NCBI GenBank assembly: GCA_021800255.1
Contig: JAJYZC010000013.1
Coordinates: forward strand, 1-56,996
Length of the DNA stretch: 56,996 nucleotides
Source: Acidobacteriota bacterium
GTDB lineage: Bacteria > Acidobacteriota > Terriglobia > Terriglobales > Acidobacteriaceae
Direction: 5' to 3'
Part shown: piece by piece, positions 8,022 to 15,815 of the stretch
How the letters are laid out: every line of letters begins with the position of its first letter
How positions within the stretch are numbered: the stretch's first letter is position 1
Program-made: the position numbers and the translations under genes
Notes under the pieces: model-generated
What the model saw: the letters and a program-made list of their open reading frames with translations, nothing else
The model's database searches: none
What the model was told of the DNA's origin: nothing

Positions 8022-8396
8022 GTGCAGAAGTATCTGTTGATCGCGGCGGGTGGCGCGTTGGGCTCGGTGGCGCGCTACTGGGTTGGCTCCACGGTTGCAG
8101 GGCGCATGGGCATTAAATTTCCATACGGCACACTGCTCGTGAACATCACCGCGTGCCTGATTCTCGGCTTCACTCTTACCTGCCTGGGCAAGGGCGCAGA
8201 CCCCGATCCGGCGTGGAGGTTCTTGATCCCCATCGGCTTCATCGGCGCCTATAGCACCTTCGCCACGTACGAGTGGGAGACGCTATCCACTCTCCGCTCT
8301 GGGGCCTATTTTCTGGCCGCGCTCTACGCCGTGGGGAGTCTGGTTCTAGGCTTGGCGGCTACGTGGTGTGGAACCGCCCTCGGAGATCTGCTTTAA
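8022..8396 (+). CDS. crcB: Fluoride ion channel CrcB (Fluc)
   Basis: A 124-residue four-helix inner-membrane protein that exports fluoride as a dual-topology dimer. Family landmarks are present: GGALGSVARYW at 10-20, the TLLVN-ITACLILGF helix at about 38-52, and GFIGAYSTFATYEWET at about 73-88, which holds the Na+/Phe-box region. The length is normal. The start is GTG at 8022 with AGAGGAGAA about seven bases upstream. It lies downstream of a fluoride riboswitch and before a DUF190 gene, the standard context. Confidence 0.95.
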   Translation: MQKYLLIAAGGALGSVARYWVGSTVAGRMGIKFPYGTLLVNITACLILGFTLTCLGKGADPDPAWRFLIPIGFIGAYSTFATYEWETLSTLRSGAYFLAALYAVGSLVLGLAATWCGTALGDLL

Positions 8397-8548
8397 GCTC
8401 ATCTCATTGCCGCGCAAAGAGAGGGCCGGCCCTACGCCGGTTCCCTTGCGGCCGCGTAGCTTGCAAAGACCCAGGCAAAAGTGGTTCAATCCCTCGTTGC
8501 CCCTCCGCACGGCTCGCGGGTTGCTGAGCGGCGCGGGAAAGGATCGCT

Positions 8549-8884
8549 ATGCTAACCTCCGGCAAGGCCGTCAAAGTCACCCTTTACCTCAGCGACGGGG
8601 CCAAGCATCACGGAGTTCCGGTCTACGCCAGCATCCTCGATTTCCTTTTTCATAGCGGAATTGCCGGGGCTACGGTCATCAAGGGCGTGGCCGGTTTTGG
8701 GGCAAAACATCGCCTCCACTCCGCCCACATCCTGGAAATATCCGATCACCTCCCCATTCAACTGGAGTTCATCGAAACGCGGGAAAAAGTAGAGGCGATC
8801 TTGCCGGAGCTGGAGAAGAAGGCCGGCTCCGGGATCATCGAGCTACAGGAGACCACGGTCATCGTTCCCGAGCGGAGTTCCTGA
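8549..8884 (+). CDS. DUF190 family protein, fluoride-operon partner
   Basis: A 111-residue PII-like small cytoplasmic protein. The segments KVTLYLSDGAKHHGVPVYASI, the following FLFHSGIAGATVIKGVAGFG and the HILEISDHLPIQLEFIET strand match DUF190. DUF190 genes are repeatedly found next to crcB, and the fold resembles PII signalling proteins, suggesting an accessory or regulatory role in ion export. The start is ATG at 8549, with AAAGGA a few bases upstream. The 152-base gap after crcB has no terminator that I can see, so the two genes probably share the riboswitch transcript. The molecular function is unknown. Confidence 0.85.
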   Translation: MLTSGKAVKVTLYLSDGAKHHGVPVYASILDFLFHSGIAGATVIKGVAGFGAKHRLHSAHILEISDHLPIQLEFIETREKVEAILPELEKKAGSGIIELQETTVIVPERSS

Positions 8885-9013
8885 GAGGAGTTGATGTCCA
8901 CTCGCCATTCTTTTCGCAACCAATGAGCGGGCAGAGGGGGCTGGTTTCTTCCGCTGCGAAACCGGCCGCGTTCTTCATCGCCTTGGCCGGCTCCTTATTA
9001 GACGGCCCCTTAT

Positions 9014-9042
9014 TTGTCCTACCCGCCTGCGGCTCGTAGAAT
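9014..9042 (+). promoter_or_regulatory. Possible accA promoter
   Basis: TTGTCC (9014-9019) and TAGAAT (9037-9042) are separated by exactly 17 bases and lie about 60 bases upstream of the accA start. The match to the sigma70 consensus is fair. Confidence 0.45.
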
Positions 9043-9105
9043 CTTGAGGAGAGCCTGCGGAGTGGCCGCGCGGGTTCGGGTTCAAGGTTCAAGGTCAAGG
9101 TGCCG

Positions 9106-9951
9106 ATGAGCGAACAGGAAACAGAGGTCTCCATTCAGGCGCAGGCGGTCTCTCCGGCGTGGAGTAGAATCGAGCGGGCGCGGCATCCGCAGCGGCCGTA
9201 TCCCATGGACTTCATCGAGCGAATCTTCACCGATTTCAGCGAGATTCACGGGGATCGCGCCTTTGGCGACGACGAGGCCGTAGCCTGCGGGATGGCGCGG
9301 CTCGGCGCCGTCGAGGTGATGGTGATCGGCAACCGCAAGGGCGGGAGCACCAAAGAACGGGTGCGGCGCAACTTCGGAATGCCGCATCCGGAGGGGTACC
9401 GCAAGGCGCTGCGGGCGATGAAGATCGCCGAGAAGTTCAACCGGCCGGTCATCAGCCTCATCGACCTGCCGGGCGCGTATCCCGGCCTGGGCGCCGAGGA
9501 GCGCGGCCAAGCCGAAGCCATCGCCCGCAACCTGCGCGAGATGGCGCGTCTGCGCGTGCCCACGATCTCCGTCATCAGCGGCGAGGGCGGATCGGGCGGG
9601 GCGCTGGCGCTGGCTGTCTCTGACCGCGTGCTGATCCTCGAAAACGCGCTTTATTTCGTCATTACCCCCGAATCCTGCGCGGCCATCATGTGGCGGGATG
9701 CGGCGCACAAGCAGTTGGCCGCCGAGGCCATGCGCATCTCCGCGCCAGAGGTGGCGGCCCTCGGCTGCGTGGACGAGATTGTCTCCGAACCAGGGGAAGG
9801 CGCTCACACCGACCGGGAGGCCGGCGCCGGCCTGCTGGGCAGCGTGCTGAAAAAGCATTTGGCCGAGCTACAGGGAATCCCCATAGAAGACCTGGTGGCC
9901 GCGCGCCAGAAAAAATTCCGCCATATCGCGCAGTTCTACACCGAGGGTTAG
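9106..9951 (+). CDS. accA: Acetyl-CoA carboxylase carboxyltransferase subunit alpha
   Basis: AccA pairs with AccD to move the carboxyl group from carboxybiotin to acetyl-CoA, giving malonyl-CoA for fatty-acid synthesis in the cytoplasm. The 281-residue protein has the ClpP/crotonase-like fold marks of the family: RPYPMDFIERIFTDFSEIHGDRAFGDD near the start, KGGSTKERVRRNFGMPHPEGYRKALR, then DLPGAYPG and ISGEGGSGGALAL, where the Gly-Gly pair forms the oxyanion hole. It is slightly shorter than E. coli AccA (319) because the N-terminal helix is reduced. The ATG at 9106 is preferred over the GTG at 9100 because AAGG at 9097-9100 is well spaced for it. accD and the biotin subunits are not in the window. 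Confidence 0.95.
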   Translation: MSEQETEVSIQAQAVSPAWSRIERARHPQRPYPMDFIERIFTDFSEIHGDRAFGDDEAVACGMARLGAVEVMVIGNRKGGSTKERVRRNFGMPHPEGYRKALRAMKIAEKFNRPVISLIDLPGAYPGLGAEERGQAEAIARNLREMARLRVPTISVISGEGGSGGALALAVSDRVLILENALYFVITPESCAAIMWRDAAHKQLAAEAMRISAPEVAALGCVDEIVSEPGEGAHTDREAGAGLLGSVLKKHLAELQGIPIEDLVAARQKKFRHIAQFYTEG

Positions 9952-10071
9952 CTCCGGCGGCACGCGGAGCGGCAAGCGGATCAACATGCTGAGAGTCACA
10001 ACGAATCCGTGCAGGAATGCGGGCGTAGTCTATCCTGCCTCAGACGGCAGAACCCCGATGAGGGGATGCTC

Positions 10072-11106
10072 ATGAGCACGCCAACGGCATCCGAAGGAAG
10101 GCTGCGCGCCTACGCGCAGTTCATCTGCGCCGTCATTTACCTCCTCCTGATGGCAGGATTGGCCCGGCAAAGCGCGCAGGGCTTGGCGGACGGCCGCTGG
10201 TCGCCGCTGGTGGAGCAGGGAATTCTGGTTTTCCTCCTCTTGCTGGGTTACGCGGCCATGGGATTCTGGATGAACCGCCAATTGCACCCGCTGCGGGAGC
10301 AGGGATGGCCGCGCCGCAAGGGCTGGACGGGCGAGGCGGCGCTGGGGATGGCAGCCGGATGGGGAATCGCTACGCTGTGCGTGCTGCCCATGGCGTTCGC
10401 CGGCGGTATCGTTGTTTCAATTACCGTCGATCCCTCCGCCTGGGGCTGGCTGGCGGCCGATACGGCTTTCTTCGCGTTGGCGGCGATGGCCGAGGAGATT
10501 GCATTCCGCGGATACGGTTTCCAGCGCTTCGTCCAGGCGGTAGGGCCGGTATGGGCATCGCTGGGGTTTGCGGTGTTCTACGCCATTTTACAATCGCTTT
10601 TGCCTGGCGCCAGCAGCGCCAGCTTTGCCGTCGCCGTGGCCCTGGGTCTCGTGCTTTCGGCGGCCTACCTGCGCACCAAGGCGTTGTGGGTGAGCTGGGG
10701 AATCAATTTTGGCTGGAAGGCCAGCCGCGCCTTGATCTTCGGGCTGACCATCAGCGGCGTCAGCGTCCACTCGCCGGTGGTTGAGGGTGTGGCTTTAGGG
10801 CCGAGGTGGCTTACAGGCGGAGGCTACGGGCTGGACGGCAGTTGGTTCGCGTTCCTGGTTCTTCTGGCGGCGCTTCCCGTGGTCTTCCGGCTGACGCGGG
10901 ATCTCGATTTTCGCTACAACGCCCCTGTGATCGTGCCGGCCGGCATTCCTGTGGATTTGGATGCCGCCGCGCACGCCCAGCACCAGGCGGCCATGGGGCC
11001 GGCCACTGCATCCGCGCCGCCGCTGGTGCAGATTGCCCCCGCCGGCGCGCTCCAGGCCGACGGTTCTGACAAATCGCCGGCTGATCTGGCCTCCAGTCCT
11101 CAATAA
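10072..11106 (+). CDS. CPBP-family membrane protein, catalytic histidines not conserved
   Basis: A 344-residue multi-pass inner-membrane protein of the CPBP/ABI (CAAX-like protease) family. The EExxxR motif is clear (EEIAFRGYGFQRF at about 141-153), inside a predicted membrane helix. The second motif, normally FxxxH, reads FAVFYAILQS, and the third, normally HxxxN, reads SWGINFGWK, so both metal-binding histidines seem absent. It may therefore be a non-proteolytic member. The last 60 residues form a Pro/Ala-rich cytoplasmic tail. The ATG at 10072 has AGGGG six bases upstream; a GTG at 10009 lengthens the frame without a good ribosome site. It follows accA but appears unrelated in function. 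Confidence 0.72.
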   Translation: MSTPTASEGRLRAYAQFICAVIYLLLMAGLARQSAQGLADGRWSPLVEQGILVFLLLLGYAAMGFWMNRQLHPLREQGWPRRKGWTGEAALGMAAGWGIATLCVLPMAFAGGIVVSITVDPSAWGWLAADTAFFALAAMAEEIAFRGYGFQRFVQAVGPVWASLGFAVFYAILQSLLPGASSASFAVAVALGLVLSAAYLRTKALWVSWGINFGWKASRALIFGLTISGVSVHSPVVEGVALGPRWLTGGGYGLDGSWFAFLVLLAALPVVFRLTRDLDFRYNAPVIVPAGIPVDLDAAAHAQHQAAMGPATASAPPLVQIAPAGALQADGSDKSPADLASSPQ

Positions 11107-11135
11107 TTGTTCACTAAAAAATTGTTCACTAAAAA
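11106..11135. repeat. Tandem 15-bp duplication ATTGTTCACTAAAAA
   Basis: Two perfect adjacent copies (11106-11120 and 11121-11135) begin at the stop codon of the CPBP gene. This looks like a slippage duplication in the intergenic spacer. The rest of the spacer to 11324 shows no gene. Confidence 0.7.
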
Positions 11136-11324
11136 AACCGCAATTGATCTTCGCAACCCGCATCTGGGATTGCGAGCTTCAGCCAAGCCCATTCGCAAAC
11201 TCTTCTGCCGCTTCGATTCCTTCCTGACCCCATCTTCTCCGGATTTCCGGCCCCGATTTGATTTTTGAGCGAAACAGGGCTATCTTTCAGGCAATCCTGC
11301 TGTTTGTGTTCATGGGAGGCTTCC

Positions 11325-12704
11325 ATGATCCGGGCAACCCTTCCCCAATGGGCTCGGCCCACCTCGCAGCCGTCCGCAATCATCAGCCGCAGCGACGGTT
11401 TCGGGCGAATCGCGGCCTGGGCCGCCAGTGTTCTTAGCCTCGTCGCGCTCTTATACGCAGCCGCCGCTGCCGCGCAGGTCATGACCATCGACACCAACCC
11501 CAGCGCGACGGTAGCCGAGGGCCCGATTGACCGGCAATACGCTCAAATCCAGCCCACCCATGTGGCATTGTCCAAATCGCGGCTGGACCCGAAGACCGGG
11601 ATGCTGCTGATTCGCGCCTTACAGTCCGAACAGGGCTTTGCCATGCGCCCCCTTCCCCAAGGCCACAAGGGTCTGAAGCTGGTGGCGAACGGCAAGCTCT
11701 ATCCGGCTGGGGAAGCCTACGTGGAGATGGCCGTCACCAACGGGATCTCCGCCAGACCGGGCGACCGGGTAGTGGTCACCGACGTGAAGATCGTTCACTC
11801 CATGATTGTCTTCGATCTGAATGGCGGGCCTGACCTGAAGCATCGCATTCTGAGCCATATCTCGATTGGAATGGGTCCGGAGATCGCAGAGCCGGTGGTG
11901 CAGCAAAACGGGGACATCCCTACTGGCGCGCGGGTTACGCTGGCGTTTAAGGGGCATATTCCGGAGCTGACCGGCAAACAAGTAGAGGACCTCCTGGCGC
12001 CGCTCATCTCCTTCGGCGTGAAGACGCCGGTTCAGGCTTTCACGGATACGCTGCCGAAGCCGCTCAAGGAGGCGATCCTCAACCACCAGGTTTGGGTGGG
12101 CATGAGCACCGAGATGGTGCTCTACTCCCTGGGCAGACCGTGGAATAAGTACCGGGCTATGGACGGGCAAATGCCTTACGAGGATTGGGTCTACGGCCAT
12201 CCGCCGCAAACGACCACGTTTGTGCGCATTAACGGCAACCGCGTGATCCGGGTGGCGATTGCTCCGGTAGGCAAGCCGATGGAGGTCTTTACCAAGGACG
12301 TGGTATCGCCCATGATGCTCAGCAACGGATCGGGCGAGCTGGCCGACTCGAACGCACACGTCATCCGGGAGGGCGACGTGCAGCGCCGTCCCACCGACGC
12401 GCCTGCTCCGCCGCCCACGCTCCTCAAACCCGGCGAAAAACCGCCCAGCGCGATCCAGGGTGCAGGACAAATGCGGCCGGTGTACTTCCCGAAGGATCAG
12501 CAGGAGCCGTCGCTCGGCGCAAATCCTGACGATCAGCAGCCCGCCTCGGCGCCGGCGGCTGCAAAAACTGCTCCGGCAAAGGGGGCGCAAGCATCAACGG
12601 CCGCACCGCCCGCGTCCACGCCCGCAGGCAGCAGCCCATCCACATCGGCTAAGACGGGGAGCTCCTCTTCGCCGCAGGCCAGCCCAGCCGGCGCATCCAA
12701 TTGA
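11325..12704 (+). CDS. Secreted protein of unknown function with BamE-like segment and disordered tail
   Basis: About 459 residues from the ATG at 11325, which has GGGAGG five bases upstream; the frame is open to 11265. A hydrophobic helix at about 30-52 ends AAAAAAQ and acts as a signal peptide or anchor. Residues 60-250 form a mixed alpha/beta region I do not recognise. A segment near residue 275 (HQVWVGMSTEMVLYSLGRPW, then a YEDWVYG and FVRINGNRVIRV strand) resembles the SmpA/BamE/OmlA fold of outer-membrane assembly lipoproteins. The last 120 residues are Pro/Ala/Ser-rich and probably disordered. No function is assigned; an envelope role is inferred. Confidence 0.6.
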   Translation: MIRATLPQWARPTSQPSAIISRSDGFGRIAAWAASVLSLVALLYAAAAAAQVMTIDTNPSATVAEGPIDRQYAQIQPTHVALSKSRLDPKTGMLLIRALQSEQGFAMRPLPQGHKGLKLVANGKLYPAGEAYVEMAVTNGISARPGDRVVVTDVKIVHSMIVFDLNGGPDLKHRILSHISIGMGPEIAEPVVQQNGDIPTGARVTLAFKGHIPELTGKQVEDLLAPLISFGVKTPVQAFTDTLPKPLKEAILNHQVWVGMSTEMVLYSLGRPWNKYRAMDGQMPYEDWVYGHPPQTTTFVRINGNRVIRVAIAPVGKPMEVFTKDVVSPMMLSNGSGELADSNAHVIREGDVQRRPTDAPAPPPTLLKPGEKPPSAIQGAGQMRPVYFPKDQQEPSLGANPDDQQPASAPAAAKTAPAKGAQASTAAPPASTPAGSSPSTSAKTGSSSSPQASPAGASN

Positions 12705-12868
12705 GGTTTGCGCCTACCCATCATGTAAACTGAATGTACGAGCGCCGTTCCTGCGATGGGATTTCTTTGCTGCCAACGGCGAGCAGGAAACGGCGCCGCA
12801 GTAGCCCGCGCGCGAGCATCTTGTACGTGCGCGCAGAAACGCTCTGACGAAGGAGAAGCACGCCGGCA

Positions 12869-13048
12869 ATGGCCAAAATTGCAAAAACAGCCGACCGCAA
12901 GAAGATCATGGACACGACAAAATCGACTGACTGCCCCAAATGCGGCAAGCCGACGCGCATCGTCAAGCGCGTAAAGGACCGCGAGCGCGGCGTTTCTGGA
13001 GGGGTTTATATCTCCTGTTCCGTCTGCGAGTTCTACGAGAAACTTTAA
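12869..13048 (+). CDS. Small zinc-ribbon protein, 59 residues
   Basis: This short gene has AAGGAGAAG about ten bases before its ATG. The product starts MAKIAKTADRKKIMD and carries CPKCGKPTRIVKRVKD followed by YISCSVCEFYEKL. The two CxxC pairs, about 26 residues apart, form a typical zinc ribbon. The N-terminus is Lys-rich and could contact nucleic acid or ribosome. The codon use and strong ribosome site suggest a real gene. Function unknown. It is convergent with pyrF, whose stop codon is 70 bases away. Confidence 0.72.
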   Translation: MAKIAKTADRKKIMDTTKSTDCPKCGKPTRIVKRVKDRERGVSGGVYISCSVCEFYEKL

Positions 13049-13110
13049 TTGGCGTTTGAAGTTTCGGTCATAGCGCGGGCCATCGCGAATTTCTCTCCTG
13101 AATCTCTTTA

Positions 13111-13128
13111 GGGCCTGCTAACAGGCCC
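13111..13128. terminator. Hairpin at the end of pyrF
   Basis: GGGCCTG and CAGGCCC (13111-13117 and 13122-13128) form a perfect seven-bp stem with a four-base loop, overlapping the pyrF stop codon. There is no T-run on either strand, so termination by this hairpin alone is doubtful. It sits between two convergent genes. Confidence 0.35.
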
Positions 13129-13915
13129 AGGCTTCGAGCCCGGCTGCCATTTCCTTGAGAATGTTCTCGGCGGCATGGGCGGGATTCGGCGCATTAGTGA
13201 TGGGGCGGCCCACAACCAGGTAGCTTGCGCCGTTACGCAGTGCGTCGCCGGGCGTAGCGATGCGTTTTTGGTCGTCGGGCCGGCTAGGGGTTTGGTCTTT
13301 AGCAGGGCGAATGCCGGGAGTGACCAAAACTGCGCCGGGACCGGCGAAGGCGCGCACCGCGGCGGCCTCCTGGGGCGAGCAGACGAAGCCGTCAATCCCT
13401 GCTGCCAGCGCCATCCGCGCCAACAGTTCCACCTGTCCTGCGACCGGGGCGGAGCAGCCCGTAGCGGCCAACTGGACCGCATCCATGCTGGTGAGCACGG
13501 TAACAGCCAGAAGCTGAGGCGGATTAGCGACACCCTCCAGAGCTCCGCGGGCAGCTTCGAGCATAGCCGGCCCGCCGGCGGCGTGGAGGGTCATCATGCG
13601 CGCGCCCAGGGCCGCAGCCGAGCGTACCGCTCCGGCCACGGTGTTGGGAATGTCGTGGAGCTTGAGGTCGAGAAAGATCGAATGTCCGCGCTCCGCCAGC
13701 GGTTCAAGGACGGCCGGCCCGGCAGCCACAAACAGTTCCAGTCCCACCTTGAACCAGCGGCAGGAGGACTCCAGGCGGTTTACCATCTCAATGGCCTCGG
13801 CCGGGCCGGGCACGTCGAGAGCCACGATGAGGCGGTTGCGCGCCTCTTCAAGCAGGTCTGGCGCCGGCGAACGGGCGGACGAAAACGCGGGGTTCAGTCG
13901 CTCGGGAACAGGCAT
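13118..13915 (-). CDS. pyrF: Orotidine 5'-phosphate decarboxylase
   Basis: PyrF converts orotidine monophosphate to UMP, the last step of de novo pyrimidine synthesis, in the cytoplasm. The 265-residue protein has IVALDVPG at 30-37, the first substrate lysine in WFKVGLELF, and the catalytic D-x-K-x-x-D motif as DLKLHDIPNT at 83-92. The loop LVTPGIRPAKDQ and the end YLVVGRPITNAPNP are also characteristic. Its length is slightly above the usual 230-245 because of a 25-residue N-terminal extension and a short insert. The start is ATG at 13915. It is divergent from the TPR gene at 14168. Confidence 0.95.
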   Translation of the reverse strand: MPVPERLNPAFSSARSPAPDLLEEARNRLIVALDVPGPAEAIEMVNRLESSCRWFKVGLELFVAAGPAVLEPLAERGHSIFLDLKLHDIPNTVAGAVRSAAALGARMMTLHAAGGPAMLEAARGALEGVANPPQLLAVTVLTSMDAVQLAATGCSAPVAGQVELLARMALAAGIDGFVCSPQEAAAVRAFAGPGAVLVTPGIRPAKDQTPSRPDDQKRIATPGDALRNGASYLVVGRPITNAPNPAHAAENILKEMAAGLEAWAC

Positions 13916-14007
13916 AACAAAATGCTATCGCATCGAAAATGGTTTTCTGCTGACGGGATGCCCAAGACAGGTCTCAGCGCCGCACTTGCGCAGACTTTTC
14001 TCAACTT

Positions 14008-14039
14008 CGGATATTCCACCGTTTCTTGAGGAATATCCG
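14008..14039. promoter_or_regulatory. 10-bp perfect inverted repeat between pyrF and the TPR gene
   Basis: CGGATATTCC (14008-14017) and GGAATATCCG (14030-14039) are exact inverted repeats with a 12-base spacer, in the 252-base divergent intergenic region. The size fits either a dimeric repressor operator or an RNA hairpin. No T-run follows. I see no other element in this region. Confidence 0.45.
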
Positions 14040-14167
14040 TGCAAGTGATTCAAAATAAAAGCAGCACCACAGTCACTGACGGCGCTGCGCCGGGTTACGC
14101 GTCGCCTCACGCAGCGTCTTGCAATCATGAAGCATCGAACTACCAGGTTTCCGCAAAGGGCTGGGCA

Positions 14168-15400
14168 ATGGGAGTCTTCAAGTTGAAGGTGGCAGCGGTG
14201 GATCGCTTTGCGTTGATTTTGGGATTTGTGTGTCTGGGATTGGCGGGACAGGCGCGGGCCGCAGACCTGGTAACCAATCCCATGAACTACGACCCCCAGG
14301 TACGCGCGGCCTATAAAGCTTTCTACAACTTGAACTATCCCGTAGCAGTAGCTGATTTTGCGCGCTATCACCAAGAGCACCCGGGTGATCCACAAGCTAC
14401 TGCATACCTGTTGAATGCGGTGGTCTTCCAGGATCTCTACCGGCAGGATCTGCTGGACACCACTTTTTACGCCACCGACGGCTTTTTGACCGGCCGGCAT
14501 GCCACTGACGTAGACCCGGAAGTGAGTCAGCGCGTGAAGGAGCTGACGAACGAGGCCGTTCAGGAGGCCGATTGGCGGTTGAGCAAGAATCCCGAAGATG
14601 TGAACGCGCTCTTTGCCCGCGGCTGGGCGCGCAGCCTGGAATGCACATACCTGGCCATGGCGGAGCGTAAGTTCGCTGCCGGCTTCCGGCTGGCTATGAA
14701 GGCCAAGGACGACGAGACGCGGGTGTTGCAGTTGGACCCCAACTATGCGGACGCAATGCTGGTTGTGGGGGTCTACCAGTACGTGGTCGGCGCCTTGCCC
14801 TGGCCGTTCAAGCTACTCATCGGCTTTGCCGGCATTACGGGCTCGAAGAGCAAAGGGCTGGAATTGCTGCGCGAGGATGGAAAGCAGGGCGTGATTACCA
14901 GCGTGGAGGCGCGCACGGCGCTGGAGCTGTTTTTGAGGCGCCAGGCGCAATACAAACAGGCGATTCAGGTGGTGCAAGGGCTGGAGGCTCAGTACCCGCG
15001 TAACTTCCTGTTCCGTCTGGAAGAGGCCAATCTGCGTAAGGACGATGGCGAGGGCATGGTCGCCGTGCAGGCGTACCGCAATCTGCTGGCCGAGGCGGCC
15101 AAACCCGGCTACTTCGACTCGGCAAAGGTAGAGCTGGCTGATTATGGATTGGGCGACGCCCTGCGCGGGCAGCGCCACTACAAACAGGCGGCCCAGGCTT
15201 ACGAGGATGCAGCCGGAACCAAAGATGTGGGGACCGAGTTGAAGATTCGCTCGCTGGTGGCCGGCGGCGAATGCCGCGACCTGAGCGGCCAGCGCCAACT
15301 GGCAGTGAAAGATTATGAGGAGGCCGTTGAGGCCGGCCCCAACACCAGTCGCGCCGATACCGCCAGGAAGTATCTGCGCAACCCCTATCGGGGATCGTGA
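14168..15400 (+). CDS. Secreted tetratricopeptide-repeat protein
   Basis: A 410-residue protein beginning with a good signal peptide (residues 1-32, a hydrophobic core then GLAGQARA before ADLVTN). The mature part is helical with TPR-like pairs: a first repeat around YKAFYNLNYPVAVADFARY, others around the YKQAIQVVQGLEAQYP segment and the YKQAAQAYEDAAG segment. A hydrophobic stretch (ALPWPFKLLIGFAGITG) in the middle may contact membrane. ATG 14168 has AAAGGG eight bases upstream; an in-frame GTG at 14039 would add 43 residues and hide the signal peptide. A scaffold role in the periplasm or outer membrane is inferred; the partner is unknown. Confidence 0.72.
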   Translation: MGVFKLKVAAVDRFALILGFVCLGLAGQARAADLVTNPMNYDPQVRAAYKAFYNLNYPVAVADFARYHQEHPGDPQATAYLLNAVVFQDLYRQDLLDTTFYATDGFLTGRHATDVDPEVSQRVKELTNEAVQEADWRLSKNPEDVNALFARGWARSLECTYLAMAERKFAAGFRLAMKAKDDETRVLQLDPNYADAMLVVGVYQYVVGALPWPFKLLIGFAGITGSKSKGLELLREDGKQGVITSVEARTALELFLRRQAQYKQAIQVVQGLEAQYPRNFLFRLEEANLRKDDGEGMVAVQAYRNLLAEAAKPGYFDSAKVELADYGLGDALRGQRHYKQAAQAYEDAAGTKDVGTELKIRSLVAGGECRDLSGQRQLAVKDYEEAVEAGPNTSRADTARKYLRNPYRGS

Positions 15401-15497
15401 CGGCCGCGCGGCCTGCGTCTACAATCGGACCGGGAACCATCTCAGGCTTTTGCTCGTAACCTCTGGATGATCTTTGTGGGGTAAGAGAGGAGCGAAA

Positions 15498-15815
15498 ATG
15501 GCAGTCTTTTGTCATCGCTGCGGGGCTGGGTTGCCGGTGAGCGCGCGCTTCTGCTCAAGCTGCGGGACGGCGGTCGCGGCGCCGCAGCCCATTCCCGGAA
15601 GGCCCCTCATGCGTCCGCGGGCAGGCCGGCAGATTGCAGGGGTCTGCCTGGGACTGGCAAGGGCCAATGGCTGGGATGTGGCTGTGGTGCGCATTGTGGC
15701 CGCGTTCGGACTCCTGTTTACCAGCGGACTGGCTGGCGTGGCCTACGTGGCTGCGTGGGTTGGAATCCCAGAGGAGCCGGCAGGGCCGCCTCAGGCGTAT
15801 CCTCGCAGTGTATGA
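15498..15815 (+). CDS. PspC-domain protein with N-terminal zinc ribbon
   Basis: A 105-residue protein. Residues 1-28 form a double-CxxC zinc ribbon (FCHRCGAGLPVSARFCSSCG). Residues 48-95 form the PspC domain with a single membrane helix (RQIAGVCLGLARANGWDVAVVR, then a long hydrophobic segment). PspC is the inner-membrane sensor of the phage-shock envelope-stress response in enterobacteria; here the function is inferred only from the domain. GAGAGGAGCG lies before the ATG. The stop codon overlaps the start of the next gene by four bases (ATGA), so the two are translationally coupled. Confidence 0.82.
   Translation: MAVFCHRCGAGLPVSARFCSSCGTAVAAPQPIPGRPLMRPRAGRQIAGVCLGLARANGWDVAVVRIVAAFGLLFTSGLAGVAYVAAWVGIPEEPAGPPQAYPRSV

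Noticed and set aside
14039-14167. Upstream GTG start for the secreted TPR protein
   Set aside because: It would bury the signal peptide and has no ribosome site, and it overlaps the inverted repeat.
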